Below the pieces are notes generated by a model that worked only from the letters and a program-made list of their open reading frames with translations, was not told the DNA's origin and did not search any database. Shown here one piece after another: positions 36,930 to 47,620 of a stretch of 64,000 nucleotides of DNA (position 1 is its first letter; the number at the start of each line of letters is the position of its first letter). Made by a program: the position numbers and the translations under genes. The stretch is from Burkholderia singularis (lineage in GTDB: Bacteria; Pseudomonadota; Gammaproteobacteria; Burkholderiales; Burkholderiaceae): contig NZ_FXAN01000061.1 of NCBI RefSeq assembly GCF_900176645.1, forward strand, positions 62,001-126,000, read 5' to 3'.

Positions 36930-38693
36930 CTAATGCGCAACCGCTTGCCTTTTATGCACCGCCTCCTTCCCCATCCGCGCGAGCACATGCTCGGTCATCC
37001 CGCGCGCCAACTCCGCCTCACCGACGAACACCTCGCCCATCCCTTCGCTCGCGAGCAGCGCCGCTTCGTCGTCGCTGTTCGTGCATAGCGCGATTTCAAG
37101 CGGTGGATTGAGTGTGCGGGCAATCTCGACGATCTGCCGCACGTCGAACACATCCGGCAGCGTGACGACGAGCATCGCCGCCCGCGCGACGTGCGCCTGC
37201 ACAAGCACGACAGGCTCTATCGCGTCGCCCGACACGGCCGCGACGCCGTCGTTGCGCAGCTTCTCGACGATCTCGCGATTCTGCTCGACGACGACATATG
37301 CGATGCCCCTGCTATCGAGCGCCTGCGCGATACGCATGCCGACCCGCCCATAGCCGACGATCACCACCTGCCCCGTCAAATGCGCCTGCGGCGTGGACAT
37401 CGGCAACGCCGCGAGCGGATCGTCGCGCGCCTCCAGACGGCGCGCGAGCGCCGAGCGTTCGCGAATCCATGCTAGCGCCGGATCGATCGCCGCGAACAGC
37501 AGCGTGTTGAGCGCGATCGACAGCAGCGCGACTGCAAGAATCAGGCTTTGCCCTTGCATCGACAACAGGCCCAGCGCACGCCCAAGCCCCGCGAGAATGA
37601 ACGAGAACTCGCCGATCTGCGCGAGCCCCGCGCCGACCGTCAGCGCGGTATTGAGCGGATAGCGGAATGCGAGCACGAGCGCCGCCGCGGCAATTGTCTT
37701 GCCGACCACGACGATCGCCGCGACTTCGAGCACGTGCAGCGGCTCGTCGATCAGCACGCGCGGATCGAACAGCATGCCCACGGAGATGAAGAACAGCACC
37801 GAGAATGCGTCGCGCAGCGGCAGCGTCTCGTCGGCCGCGCGGCGGCTGAATTCCGATTCGCGCATCATCATGCCGGCGAAAAACGCGCCGAGCGCGAACG
37901 ACACGTCGAACAGCTTCGCCGCGCCGAACGCAACGCCCACCGCTGCCGCGATCATGCACAGCGTAAACAACTCGCGCGAGCCGGTACGCGCAACGAGCCA
38001 CAGCACACGAGGGAATACGCGCTTGCCGACCACAAGCATCAGCGAGACGAACGCGGCGACTTTCATCAACGTGACGCCAAGCGCGCGCCACAGATTGCCG
38101 TCCGCCGATGCGCCACCGTGCGCATCGTGAGCGGCTTGCGTGCCGGCCGTGCCCACGTCCGCGCCGCCGAGCAGCCCGGCCAGCGGCGGCAGCAGCACCA
38201 GCACGAGCACCATCACCAGATCCTCGACGACAAGCCAGCCGATCGCGATGCGCCCGTTGACCGATTCGACGAGCCCGCGCCCTTCGAGCGCGCGCAACAG
38301 CACCACCGTACTCGCAACCGATAGCGCAAGACCGAACACGAGCGCCCCGCCTACGCTCCACCCCCACAACAGCGCAAGCCCCGCGCCGAGCGCCGTCGCA
38401 ACGGTGATCTGCACGATCGCGCCAGGCAGCGCGATCTTGCGGACCGCCAATAGATCACCGAGCGAGAAATGCAAGCCGACCCCGAACATCAGCAGCATCA
38501 CGCCGATTTCGGCGAGCTGCTGCGCGAGCGCGATGTCGCCGACGAAACCGGGGGTGCCTGGGCCGATTACGATGCCGGCGAGCAAATAGCCGACGAGCGG
38601 TGGCATTTTTAGCAGCGACGCGAGGTAACCGAAGATCATCGCGAGACCGAAACCGGCCGCGAGCAGCGCAATCAGGCTGACGTCATGAGGCAT
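36930..38693 (-). CDS. monovalent cation:proton antiporter with TrkA-N domain, KefB/YbaL-like
   Basis: A 587-residue membrane protein. About twelve transmembrane helices (residues 5-400) form a CPA2 antiporter with GYLLAGIVIGPGTPGF and the charged ion-binding helix around GLALSVASTVVLLRALE; a cytosolic RCK/TrkA-N domain begins at VVIVGYGRVGMRIAQAL (near 415) with a Rossmann NAD site and ends near 540. The family exports K+ or Na+ in exchange for protons. The short tail lacks the glutathione-binding residues I would expect for KefC, so a YbaL-like exchanger is more likely. AAGGA precedes the ATG. It separates the two biosynthetic loci. Confidence 0.9.
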   Translation of the reverse strand: MPHDVSLIALLAAGFGLAMIFGYLASLLKMPPLVGYLLAGIVIGPGTPGFVGDIALAQQLAEIGVMLLMFGVGLHFSLGDLLAVRKIALPGAIVQITVATALGAGLALLWGWSVGGALVFGLALSVASTVVLLRALEGRGLVESVNGRIAIGWLVVEDLVMVLVLVLLPPLAGLLGGADVGTAGTQAAHDAHGGASADGNLWRALGVTLMKVAAFVSLMLVVGKRVFPRVLWLVARTGSRELFTLCMIAAAVGVAFGAAKLFDVSFALGAFFAGMMMRESEFSRRAADETLPLRDAFSVLFFISVGMLFDPRVLIDEPLHVLEVAAIVVVGKTIAAAALVLAFRYPLNTALTVGAGLAQIGEFSFILAGLGRALGLLSMQGQSLILAVALLSIALNTLLFAAIDPALAWIRERSALARRLEARDDPLAALPMSTPQAHLTGQVVIVGYGRVGMRIAQALDSRGIAYVVVEQNREIVEKLRNDGVAAVSGDAIEPVVLVQAHVARAAMLVVTLPDVFDVRQIVEIARTLNPPLEIALCTNSDDEAALLASEGMGEVFVGEAELARGMTEHVLARMGKEAVHKRQAVAH

Positions 38694-38790
38694 CCTGGCA
38701 TCCTTGCATGTAAATCATTCGTAAGGTTCAAGGATAAGGGATTGCGATGAACAACGGGTGAATTGAATCAGCGGCCGCGCTGCGGCGCAC

Positions 38791-38835
38791 AAAAACGCGC
38801 GGCCCCGCACACGAACAACCGTGCGCGGGGCCGCG
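38791..38835 (-). terminator. rho-independent terminator after the Liv-type binding protein gene
   Basis: A long GC-rich hairpin: CGCGGCCCCGC (38798-38808) pairs with GCGGGGCCGCG (38825-38835), extended by CACG/CGTG after one mismatch, loop AACAAC. On the minus strand it is followed by a run of five T (38791-38795), ideal for terminating the gene that ends at 38885. Confidence 0.85.
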
Positions 38836-38884
38836 AAACGCCGAACCGGGCCCGGGACGAGCGGGCCGCGTTGTTCGAAACGCG

Positions 38885-40027
38885 TTACATCTCGACCTGA
38901 TCGAGGAAGGTCTTCTTGCCGTCCTTATAGTTGTACAGCGAGATCACGCCATGCGTGAGATCGCCCTTCGAATCGAAGGTCGTCTCGCCGATCACGCCCT
39001 TGTACTTCGTCGTCGGAATCGCCGACAGAATCTTCGCCGGGTCCGTCGAATTCGTGCGCTTCATCGCATCGACGATGATGTAGACAGCGTCATACGCGAA
39101 CGGCGCATCGAACCGGATCGGCTGGTTGAAACGCTTCTCGTATTTCGCCTTGAACGCGGGGCCGCCGGGCATCTTTTCGACCGCCGCGCCCGCCTGCGAG
39201 CAGATGATGTTGCCCACCGCATCGCCCGCCAGGCTCGCGAGCCCGTCGGTGCACACGCCGTCGCCCGAAAGAATCTTCGCGCGCAGGCCGAGCTGCTTGG
39301 CCTGCTTCGCGAACGGGCCACCCGTCGCGTCCATCCCGCCGTACATGATCGCGTCCGGGTTTTCCCCCTTGATCTTCGTCAGAATCGCGCGGAAATCGAC
39401 CGCCTTGTCGTTCGTCGCGTCGTGCGACAACACTTTCAGACCGAGCGATTTCGCCTTTTTCTCGAATTCGTTCGCGAGGCCTTGGCCATACGCGGTCGAA
39501 TCGTCAACGACGGCCACCGTCTTCACACCCTTCGACGACGCATAGTTGGCCAGCGCCGGGCCCTGCTGCGCATCGGTCGCGACGACGCGGAAGGTGGTCT
39601 TGAAGCCTTGCTGCGTATAGGCCGGATTGGTCGCCGACGGCGAAATTTGCACGATGCCGGCGTCGCTGTAGATCTTCGAGGCCGGAATCGACGTACCCGA
39701 GTTCAGGTGGCCGACCACGGCGACGACCTTGTCGTCGACCAGCTTCTGCGCGACCTGCGTGGCCGTGCGCGGGTCGGCCGCGTCGTCCTGCGCGTCGAGC
39801 TGGAGCGTGATTTTCTGGCCGCCGATCGTGAGGCCCTTCGCGTTGATCTCCTCGATGGCCAGACGCGCGCCGTTTTCATTGTCCTTGCCGAGGTGTGCGA
39901 TGCCTCCCGTCAGCGGCTCGACGCTGCCAATCTTCACGACCTGATCCGCGGCCGCATTCGACGCGGCGGCCGCCAGCAACATTGCCGCCGCGCTGAGCGG
40001 CATTATTTTTTGCAGCTTGACATTCAT
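38885..40027 (-). CDS. branched-chain amino acid ABC transporter substrate-binding protein, LivK-like
   Basis: A 380-residue periplasmic type I binding protein. The signal peptide ends at AAA-DQVVKIG; the mature start VKIGSVEPLTGGIAHLGKDNENGARLA is split over the ligand-binding first lobe, with VVAVVGHLNSGTSIPAS (conserved Gly-Ser/Thr ligand site) and YAYDAVYI-like FAYDAVYIIV in lobe two. Two cysteines (GDGVCTDG and IICSQAG) match the LivJ/LivK disulfide. AGGGGA precedes the ATG. No permease or ATPase gene is next to it, so it must work with a system elsewhere. Confidence 0.92.
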   Translation of the reverse strand: MNVKLQKIMPLSAAAMLLAAAASNAAADQVVKIGSVEPLTGGIAHLGKDNENGARLAIEEINAKGLTIGGQKITLQLDAQDDAADPRTATQVAQKLVDDKVVAVVGHLNSGTSIPASKIYSDAGIVQISPSATNPAYTQQGFKTTFRVVATDAQQGPALANYASSKGVKTVAVVDDSTAYGQGLANEFEKKAKSLGLKVLSHDATNDKAVDFRAILTKIKGENPDAIMYGGMDATGGPFAKQAKQLGLRAKILSGDGVCTDGLASLAGDAVGNIICSQAGAAVEKMPGGPAFKAKYEKRFNQPIRFDAPFAYDAVYIIVDAMKRTNSTDPAKILSAIPTTKYKGVIGETTFDSKGDLTHGVISLYNYKDGKKTFLDQVEM

Positions 40028-40414
40028 GGGAGTCCCCTGTTTCCGATTCGTGTTGACCCAGGCCGCCCGACAACGGTGCGTGCGCGGCTCATGTCAGCGT
40101 GCAATCGTGCCGAAAAATATTTGTTTGAGCAAGGTAGATATCGACGCATGTGATGGCTGCGGGAAAACCATGTCGCCCGGCATCGCCGCGCCGCAAAAAT
40201 GAGGGGCGCCTTTTGCCGCGCAGCCGAGTGCCTTCGCCCCCGGCTGCAAGCCAATGCAGCCTCGGGCCGGACCGGTGCGCGTGATGCCGGCTTCCCCGGC
40301 ATCGCACCAGGTCAAGCAAGACCGGGCAATCCATGATGTGCCGGATCAGGCTATTCGTTCGACAAACGGCTTGTGCAGCGTTGCACTCGCCACATCCGGC
40401 AAAATATCTTCATG
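40028..40414. other. intergenic stretch between livK-like gene and Rieske gene
   Basis: About 390 bases holding the livK-like upstream region and the downstream end of the terpene operon. A weak 7-bp inverted repeat (40220-40226 with 40241-40247) is present, without a T tract. No gene supported. Confidence 0.4.
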
Positions 40415-41383
40415 CTAGTCGACTGATGAATAAAATTGCCGTGCCCAACGTTGAAATACCGCATATGGACTGTTTCCGGCCCCGGGCCGGCCGTAACCGG
40501 CGTAATCGCGGTTGCTCCAAACCATGATGTCTTCATTGAAGACCGGCACAAGCCATAAACGATGCAGTATGCGCGCGAGTATCGCGTAGATCGGATGCTG
40601 TAGCCACGACGGCCAGTTCGATAGCCATGAGAAACGAAACGAGATGCCATCGCGAAAGGTCCATCGCAACGGCGCGATCTGCACGCCGCATGCAAATATC
40701 TTCGCTTCAAGTCCGAGCGCCTTCATCTGATGGTCGGACGACACACAGCCAAGTCCATGCACACCGATGACCGTGCTCCATTTCACGCTCCGCCACTTCA
40801 TGTCGACCCGCATCGAAATCCTCGGTCCATCGACCACCGGCGGATGCGGCACCATGTCCCTCCATCGATGCAATGCGCCGAAATGCTCGAGGTCGTAGCC
40901 GTTCTCCGGCAAGTTCTGCATCACGCCGCGCAATGTATACGCACGGCCGATGGGCTTCGAAAAACCTTCCATATCGACCTCGGGTAACGCCCACGTCGGC
41001 TCGAGCCCGCGTGCGTGCTGCCAGACGAATACGAAACCGTTCCATTCGCATACGCGCAGGGTCCGCAGCGCGAGTGCCCGGCCGCGCTCGCACGCGACAC
41101 CGGCACGCCGACCGTCTGTTCCATAGGCATAACCATGAAACGGGCAAACCAGATTCTCTCCCTCGACGGTGCCACCGCGCCCTAGATGCGCACCTTGATG
41201 CGGGCAATACGCGTCGACCGCACATGCAACGCCGAGTGCGGTTCGATACAATACGACGTCGCGCCCCATGAACGGCGTCGTCAATACTGCTCCCGGCTTC
41301 AGCTCGTCGCTGAAGCACAGTGCGAACCATCCGTCCGGATAGGGCAGCGGCGGAACGTCGACAGCGCACGCGGCGTCATTCAT
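40415..41383 (-). CDS. Rieske [2Fe-2S] oxygenase (second of pair)
   Basis: A 322-residue oxygenase of the Rieske non-haem iron type. The Rieske cluster uses Cys60-x-His62 (CPHQGAHLG) and Cys80-x2-His83 (CPFHGYAYG). The mononuclear iron site is in LPENGYDLEHFGALHRW: Asp164, His167 and His172 with Asn161, a layout like KshA/DAF-36-type enzymes acting on steroids and terpenoids. AGGAGA precedes the ATG. It is the last gene of the methyltransferase-terpene synthase-Rieske-Rieske run, 28 bases after the first Rieske gene. No ferredoxin or reductase is encoded nearby, so electrons must come from elsewhere. Predicted to hydroxylate or desaturate the terpene. Confidence 0.9.
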   Translation of the reverse strand: MNDAACAVDVPPLPYPDGWFALCFSDELKPGAVLTTPFMGRDVVLYRTALGVACAVDAYCPHQGAHLGRGGTVEGENLVCPFHGYAYGTDGRRAGVACERGRALALRTLRVCEWNGFVFVWQHARGLEPTWALPEVDMEGFSKPIGRAYTLRGVMQNLPENGYDLEHFGALHRWRDMVPHPPVVDGPRISMRVDMKWRSVKWSTVIGVHGLGCVSSDHQMKALGLEAKIFACGVQIAPLRWTFRDGISFRFSWLSNWPSWLQHPIYAILARILHRLWLVPVFNEDIMVWSNRDYAGYGRPGAGNSPYAVFQRWARQFYSSVD

Positions 41384-41411
41384 TTCGATCTCCTACCAAC
41401 AGTCGGGGAAA

Positions 41412-42431
41412 TCAACGCGCAAAGCGGCGGTTCGAGTTGCTGCTGATGTCTCGTGCATAATCTGGCGCGCACGAATAGAACTGCGATGCCCAGCGACGAA
41501 AGATCATGATCGCCATTTCTCCCGCCATCAGCGTCGGGCGTATATCGTAATTCCGGTGATGCCAGATTAGCAGATCACGTTTGAATTGCGGTACGAACCA
41601 TAAACGGTATGCGGCAGTCGCGAGTACTTCGTGCGCGACGCGTCTTATGGTGGCCGGCCATGACGACAAACGCTCGACGCGCAATGCCACCAGCTCAATG
41701 CAGGTCCATCGATCGGGCTCGATCTGCGTTGGGAATAACACGACACGCGCATGCAGCCCCAGGCGCGGCAGTTCCATGCGCGCCGCCATGCAGCCAAGAC
41801 CGTGCATCGTGATATCGAGTCGCAGCGGCTGGCCAAGCAACACAAGCGTCGAGCGCATCGTCATCATGTGGCCATCCGCTTGCGGCGGCTGCAACACCGG
41901 GTTGGACCAACCATGCACCGGGCCGAAATGATTGACATCGACACCGTTCTCCGCCGGATTCTGCAAATTGCCGTTGAGCGTATGGCAACGCCCGCGCGGG
42001 ACCGAATAGCCGCTCAGATCGAGGTCCGGCAACGCCCATTGCGGGGCATCGCCAACACCGCTGTACCATGCAACGATGATGCCGTTCCACTCGCGCACGT
42101 GCCGCTGCCGCAGCATCGCCGCCGGCGGCTTCAGCGCACCCGGTGCGTGCGCACAAGTTCCCTCCGGACCGAATGCAAGATGATGAAACGGGCAGACGAG
42201 ATTTTCCCCATCGACCACGCCGCCGTGTCCCAGATGTGCGCCGAGATGCGGACAGTGCGGTTCGATCACGCGCAGCAGCCCGGATCGCGTTCGATACATC
42301 ACGACGTCGTCCCCCGCGAAGCGCTTGACTACGACCGCGCCGCGCTTCACGTCCCGGCTGTAACCGAGCGCAAACCAGCCGTCCGGATAGCGGCCCAATG
42401 GCGTATTCCGACATTCGTTGCGAGCCCTCAT
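41412..42431 (-). CDS. Rieske [2Fe-2S] oxygenase (first of pair)
   Basis: A 339-residue paralog of the next gene (similar layout and many shared blocks such as YPDGWFALGYS). The Rieske site is CPHLGAHLG and CPFHHLAFG; the catalytic iron site is NPAENGVDVNHFGPVHGW. The ATG at 42431 is chosen for its AAGGGA site; an in-frame ATG at 42452 would add seven residues. Two related but clearly diverged oxygenases in one terpene operon suggest two successive oxidations, or a heteromeric enzyme. No reductase partner is nearby. Confidence 0.9.
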   Translation of the reverse strand: MRARNECRNTPLGRYPDGWFALGYSRDVKRGAVVVKRFAGDDVVMYRTRSGLLRVIEPHCPHLGAHLGHGGVVDGENLVCPFHHLAFGPEGTCAHAPGALKPPAAMLRQRHVREWNGIIVAWYSGVGDAPQWALPDLDLSGYSVPRGRCHTLNGNLQNPAENGVDVNHFGPVHGWSNPVLQPPQADGHMMTMRSTLVLLGQPLRLDITMHGLGCMAARMELPRLGLHARVVLFPTQIEPDRWTCIELVALRVERLSSWPATIRRVAHEVLATAAYRLWFVPQFKRDLLIWHHRNYDIRPTLMAGEMAIMIFRRWASQFYSCAPDYARDISSNSNRRFAR

Positions 42432-42513
42432 CGATTTTTCCCTTACCGTCAAAACGCGATCTGTGCTTGCCTACCTGGCCTGCCGTCAACGTGATCTGCT
42501 GTCTACCCGCACG

Positions 42514-43515
42514 TCACCCGCTATCGCGCTCCTCTGCGTGGTAGCGCGTGCTGAATCGATGGAACTCCGCGTTTCCGGCGCTCATGTGGCCCAGCTCGGC
42601 AATATAGGCACGCACGTCGGCCCGCTGGCCGAGCGCGCTCACGGCAACCGAGTTCTGCGCATCGATCAGCCGACGTTCGTTTAGCTCGCATAGCTCGGCG
42701 AGCCGGCATATCGCAGCCTGGGTATCGAGTTGCTCGACGCGCATCAAAATCCAAACTGCATTCAGTGTCTCCGCCGCCGACGATTCCTTGCGGAACGAAA
42801 AAAGGTCGTTGACGAGAATCACCGAGTCGATCACCGCATCGCGCATGCCGATCAATGACTCGTCCAGTAAATCTCCCATGTCGACGTCAAGCGCGTATTC
42901 GGTCGTTAGCGTGATCCAATGGCCAAATCCCTCGACATGTCTGAGCTGGAGATATTCGTTGAATGACAGGTGCGCAGCATCGATGGCTGACGGATTCGCC
43001 TGCATATCGATCTGCTCGCCGATGCAGCCGATGAATCGTCGCCAGAAACGGGGGCGCGACGTGCGCACGCCATCCATCAATCGCAGCGTCTCGTACAACA
43101 GCTGGGCGGACGGCGTATTCGGAGAAGAACATTTGCCACCAATGGCGGCAATGAAATCGTCGCGCAGCGCATCGAGCCCCGGTTGATTGCCGTCCCGCGC
43201 GAATGCGGTAAACGCGTCGTCCATCAAGGTCATCACATTCATCAACTGCTCGACCGCATAGATCCGCTCGTTCAGGGCGTTCGGGTAACACAGGCCACCA
43301 TATGCCGGAATGCGTTGCGACAGATAACGGCGTGCGGCCTGTTCGTTGCCGCAGTGACGCAGTAGATATGAATAGTTGTCGACAGCCAGTTGCTGCTCGA
43401 TCGCGTCGTGCAGCGGATGCCATGCGGCCTTCAATTCAAGTCGCGGCGACGGAAAAAACAATTCATCCGATACAGCCGCTCGTTCCGTTGCGGTTGCTAC
43501 GCTGGATTCAGTCAT
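42514..43515 (-). CDS. class I terpene synthase
   Basis: A 333-residue cyclase. The aspartate-rich motif is LMDDAFTAF (Asp99, Asp100) and the NSE triad is Asn236, Ser240, Glu244 in VNDLFSFRKE; both bind the Mg-diphosphate. Arg192, about 44 residues before the triad, fits the diphosphate sensor, and the C-terminal Arg324-Tyr325 pair closes the site. It therefore looks fully active. Length is that of bacterial sesquiterpene-type cyclases. GGAG precedes the ATG at 43515. It follows the methyltransferase gene by 44 bases; the likely substrate is the methylated (perhaps pre-cyclised) prenyl diphosphate, as for SodD in Serratia. Confidence 0.93.
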   Translation of the reverse strand: MTESSVATATERAAVSDELFFPSPRLELKAAWHPLHDAIEQQLAVDNYSYLLRHCGNEQAARRYLSQRIPAYGGLCYPNALNERIYAVEQLMNVMTLMDDAFTAFARDGNQPGLDALRDDFIAAIGGKCSSPNTPSAQLLYETLRLMDGVRTSRPRFWRRFIGCIGEQIDMQANPSAIDAAHLSFNEYLQLRHVEGFGHWITLTTEYALDVDMGDLLDESLIGMRDAVIDSVILVNDLFSFRKESSAAETLNAVWILMRVEQLDTQAAICRLAELCELNERRLIDAQNSVAVSALGQRADVRAYIAELGHMSAGNAEFHRFSTRYHAEERDSG

Positions 43516-43559
43516 ACGACGCTCCGTATATCGAACCAACAGCCGGTGTGCACATGGGA

Positions 43560-44949
<1,390 letters not shown>

Positions 44950-46896
44950 ATGCATAACCTCCTCCAACACATCCGCCTACCCTGCGACCTCCGCACGCTC
45001 GAGCGTGCGACGCTCCCTCAACTCGCCAACGAGTTGCGCGCTTTTGTGCTCGACAGCGTATCGAAGACCGGCGGCCATCTCGCCTCAAACCTCGGCAGTG
45101 TCGAACTCGCGATTGCTTTGCATTACGTATTTGACACCCCGCACGACCGCATCGTCTGGGATGTCGGCCATCAGTCATATCCACATAAAATCCTTACCGG
45201 CCGCCGCGATGCGATGCCGACCATCCGTCAGCTCGGCGGGATTTCCGGTTTCCCCCACCGCAGCGAATCGCAATACGATGCGTTCGGCACCGCGCACTCG
45301 AGCACGTCGATCTCAGCCGCCCTCGGGATGGCACACGCGGCCCGGCTTCAATGCACCGCACGCCATTGCGTCGCCGTCATCGGCGACGGTGCACTATCCG
45401 CCGGCATCGCTTACGAAGCCCTGAACAACGCCGGCATTGTCGACGCATTGCCGTTCATCGTTGTCCTAAACGACAATGACATGTCGATCTCTCCATCGGT
45501 GGGCGCGCTCAGGCACGCGCTCGGCAGGCTGATTGCGGGCCGATCGCGGATGCACGCCAAGCGGCATGCTCAGGATCTGCTGAATCTCGCGCCACCGACA
45601 CGCCAGCCCGTCAACCGGCTCGAAACACCGGTCCAAGGCCCGGCCGCCCCCGTGGCATGGTTCGAAGAGTTCGGCTTCAACTACGCCGGCCCGATCGACG
45701 GCCACGACGTCAATCAGTTGATTGACGCGCTGGCCGGCCTGAAACGCGCGCCGGGTCCGCATCTGCTGCATGTCGTCACGCAGAAGGGCCACGGCTATCC
45801 GCAGGCCGAAGCTGATCCGATCCGATATCACGGGCCCGGCAAATTCGATACGGCCGTGGGCATCGTACCGGGTCAATCCAAGCGAAAAACCTATGCGCAA
45901 GTCTTTTGCGAATGGCTATGCGACGAAGCCATGCGCGATGAGCGCGTCGTCGCGATCACACCGGCGATGCGCGAGGGCTCTGGCCTCGTCGAATTCGAGC
46001 GGCGCTTTCCGGCCCGCTATTTCGACGTCGCAATCGCCGAGCAGCATGCGGTTACGTTTGCGGCCGGGCTAGCAGCGGACGGCATGCGCCCCGTCGTCGC
46101 GATCTATTCAACGTTCCTGCAACGCGGCTACGATCAGTTGATCCACGACGTCGCGATCCAGAACTTGCCCGTCACGTTCGCGATCGACCGCGCGGGCATC
46201 GTCGGCGCGGATGGCGCCACACACATGGGCGCATTCGATCTCGCGTATCTGCGCTGCATCCCCAATCTGATCGTGATGGCACCATCGAACGAGAACGAGT
46301 GCCGGCAAATGCTGCATACCGCGCTACGGCAGCCCGGACCTTGCGCGGTTCGTTATCCGCGCGGCGGCGGACCGGGCGCGGTAATCGAAGCGGAGATGAC
46401 GGTGCTGCCGATCGGCGTCTCGGCGCTGCTGCGCTCGAGCAATGCGCCGAACGGGCGACGCATTGCACTGCTTGCGTTCGGGACGATGGTGGCACCGTCG
46501 TTGAGCGCGGCCGAAGCACTCGACGCAACGGTGGTCGACATGCGCTTCGTCAAACCGCTGGACACCACGCGGCTGCGCGAGATCGCATCGACCCACGACG
46601 TTCTCGTCACGATCGAGGAAGGCTGCCTGCATGCAGGTGCGGGATCGGCTTGCATCGAGACGCTGGCCGACATGCTGATTTACCGTCCAGTGCTGCGCAT
46701 CGGCTTGCCGGATGCGTTCGTCGAACACGGCGAGCCGGACGAATTATTGACATTGAATGGGCTCGACGCTGCCGGCATTCGAGCGTCGGTCGAGCGTTTT
46801 ATCGCCCGGCTCGATAGATGGCCCGCAGCGACCACTGTAACCATCCTGCCTTTCGACGCAATGCTCGACAACGCTCCGCACCCGTATTCGCTGTAA
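44950..46896 (+). CDS. dxs: 1-deoxy-D-xylulose-5-phosphate synthase (cluster paralog)
   Basis: A 648-residue thiamine-diphosphate enzyme making DXP from pyruvate and glyceraldehyde 3-phosphate, the first step of the MEP isoprenoid pathway. The ThDP domain has [24 protein letters not shown] and [19 protein letters not shown]; the PYR domain has [17 protein letters not shown] with the catalytic Glu; the C-terminal domain is transketolase-like. All key residues are kept. The ATG at 44950 ([14 protein letters not shown]) fits the family start. Housekeeping dxs usually sits beside ispA and xseB; this copy is in a terpene locus, divergent from the cyclase operon, as sodB is in the sodorifen cluster. 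Confidence 0.93.
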   Translation: MHNLLQHIRLPCDLRTLERATLPQLANELRAFVLDSVSKTGGHLASNLGSVELAIALHYVFDTPHDRIVWDVGHQSYPHKILTGRRDAMPTIRQLGGISGFPHRSESQYDAFGTAHSSTSISAALGMAHAARLQCTARHCVAVIGDGALSAGIAYEALNNAGIVDALPFIVVLNDNDMSISPSVGALRHALGRLIAGRSRMHAKRHAQDLLNLAPPTRQPVNRLETPVQGPAAPVAWFEEFGFNYAGPIDGHDVNQLIDALAGLKRAPGPHLLHVVTQKGHGYPQAEADPIRYHGPGKFDTAVGIVPGQSKRKTYAQVFCEWLCDEAMRDERVVAITPAMREGSGLVEFERRFPARYFDVAIAEQHAVTFAAGLAADGMRPVVAIYSTFLQRGYDQLIHDVAIQNLPVTFAIDRAGIVGADGATHMGAFDLAYLRCIPNLIVMAPSNENECRQMLHTALRQPGPCAVRYPRGGGPGAVIEAEMTVLPIGVSALLRSSNAPNGRRIALLAFGTMVAPSLSAAEALDATVVDMRFVKPLDTTRLREIASTHDVLVTIEEGCLHAGAGSACIETLADMLIYRPVLRIGLPDAFVEHGEPDELLTLNGLDAAGIRASVERFIARLDRWPAATTVTILPFDAMLDNAPHPYSL

Positions 46897-47021
46897 TGTT
46901 TGCACTGCTATCGTTACTCGGCAAAAGAAGCGGCATTCCGATCAATCGGCAAGCACAACGGTCCGTGCCGACCACTGCATCCGCGCGCGGACACAGCGGC
47001 GCGGAAATATCAGGAGACCAG

Positions 47022-47594
47022 ATGGAAGAGCGCTTGATCCTCGTCGATGCCGATGACCGCGCCCTCGGCGTATGCGGCAAACTGCACGCCCATCGCGAAG
47101 GGCTGCTGCATCGCGCATTCTCGATTTTCGTGTTCGATTACGCAGGCCGAGTACTGTTACAGCAGCGGGCGCATGGCAAATATCACTCGGGCGGACTGTG
47201 GACCAACACTTGCTGCGGGCATCCGCGCCCCGGCGAAACGTTACTCGATGCCACACGCCGCCGTCTGCACGAGGAAATGGGTTTCGCCTGCGAACTGAGG
47301 GAAGTCGACACGCTGTTGTATCGCGCGCCGCTCGACAACGGGCTCGTCGAACACGAGTTTCTACATATCCACACCGGCGCGGCTCAGGATGTGCCCGCTC
47401 CGGACCCGGCCGAAGTTGCCGCGTGGCGATGGATCGATCTGCCGACGCTGCTCACATGGATCGCGGCAGACCCCGATGCATTCACTATCTGGTTCCGGCA
47501 CATCGTCGCGCGAACGGGCAAAGACGGCTTGTCGGCATGGGCCGCCAACGCGGGCCGGTTGAGCGCCGTTCGCAGCGCCTCTGCCACGCGCTGA
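47022..47594 (+). CDS. idi: isopentenyl-diphosphate isomerase, type I
   Basis: A 190-residue Nudix-fold enzyme interconverting IPP and DMAPP. Catalytic Cys lies in TNTCCGHPRPGE and the Nudix-type acidic motif is RRLHEEMGF, with the second catalytic Glu region in VEHEFLHIHTG. Length matches bacterial type I enzymes (about 180). The ATG at 47022 has AGGAGA before it; the in-frame reading upstream overlaps the DXS gene and is not coding. It follows dxs by 125 bases on the same strand. Its presence with dxs in a terpene locus would raise and balance precursor supply, matching sodA. Confidence 0.95.
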   Translation: MEERLILVDADDRALGVCGKLHAHREGLLHRAFSIFVFDYAGRVLLQQRAHGKYHSGGLWTNTCCGHPRPGETLLDATRRRLHEEMGFACELREVDTLLYRAPLDNGLVEHEFLHIHTGAAQDVPAPDPAEVAAWRWIDLPTLLTWIAADPDAFTIWFRHIVARTGKDGLSAWAANAGRLSAVRSASATR

Positions 47595-47620
47595 CGCACG
47601 GCTCGCCCGACAAACGTCCA

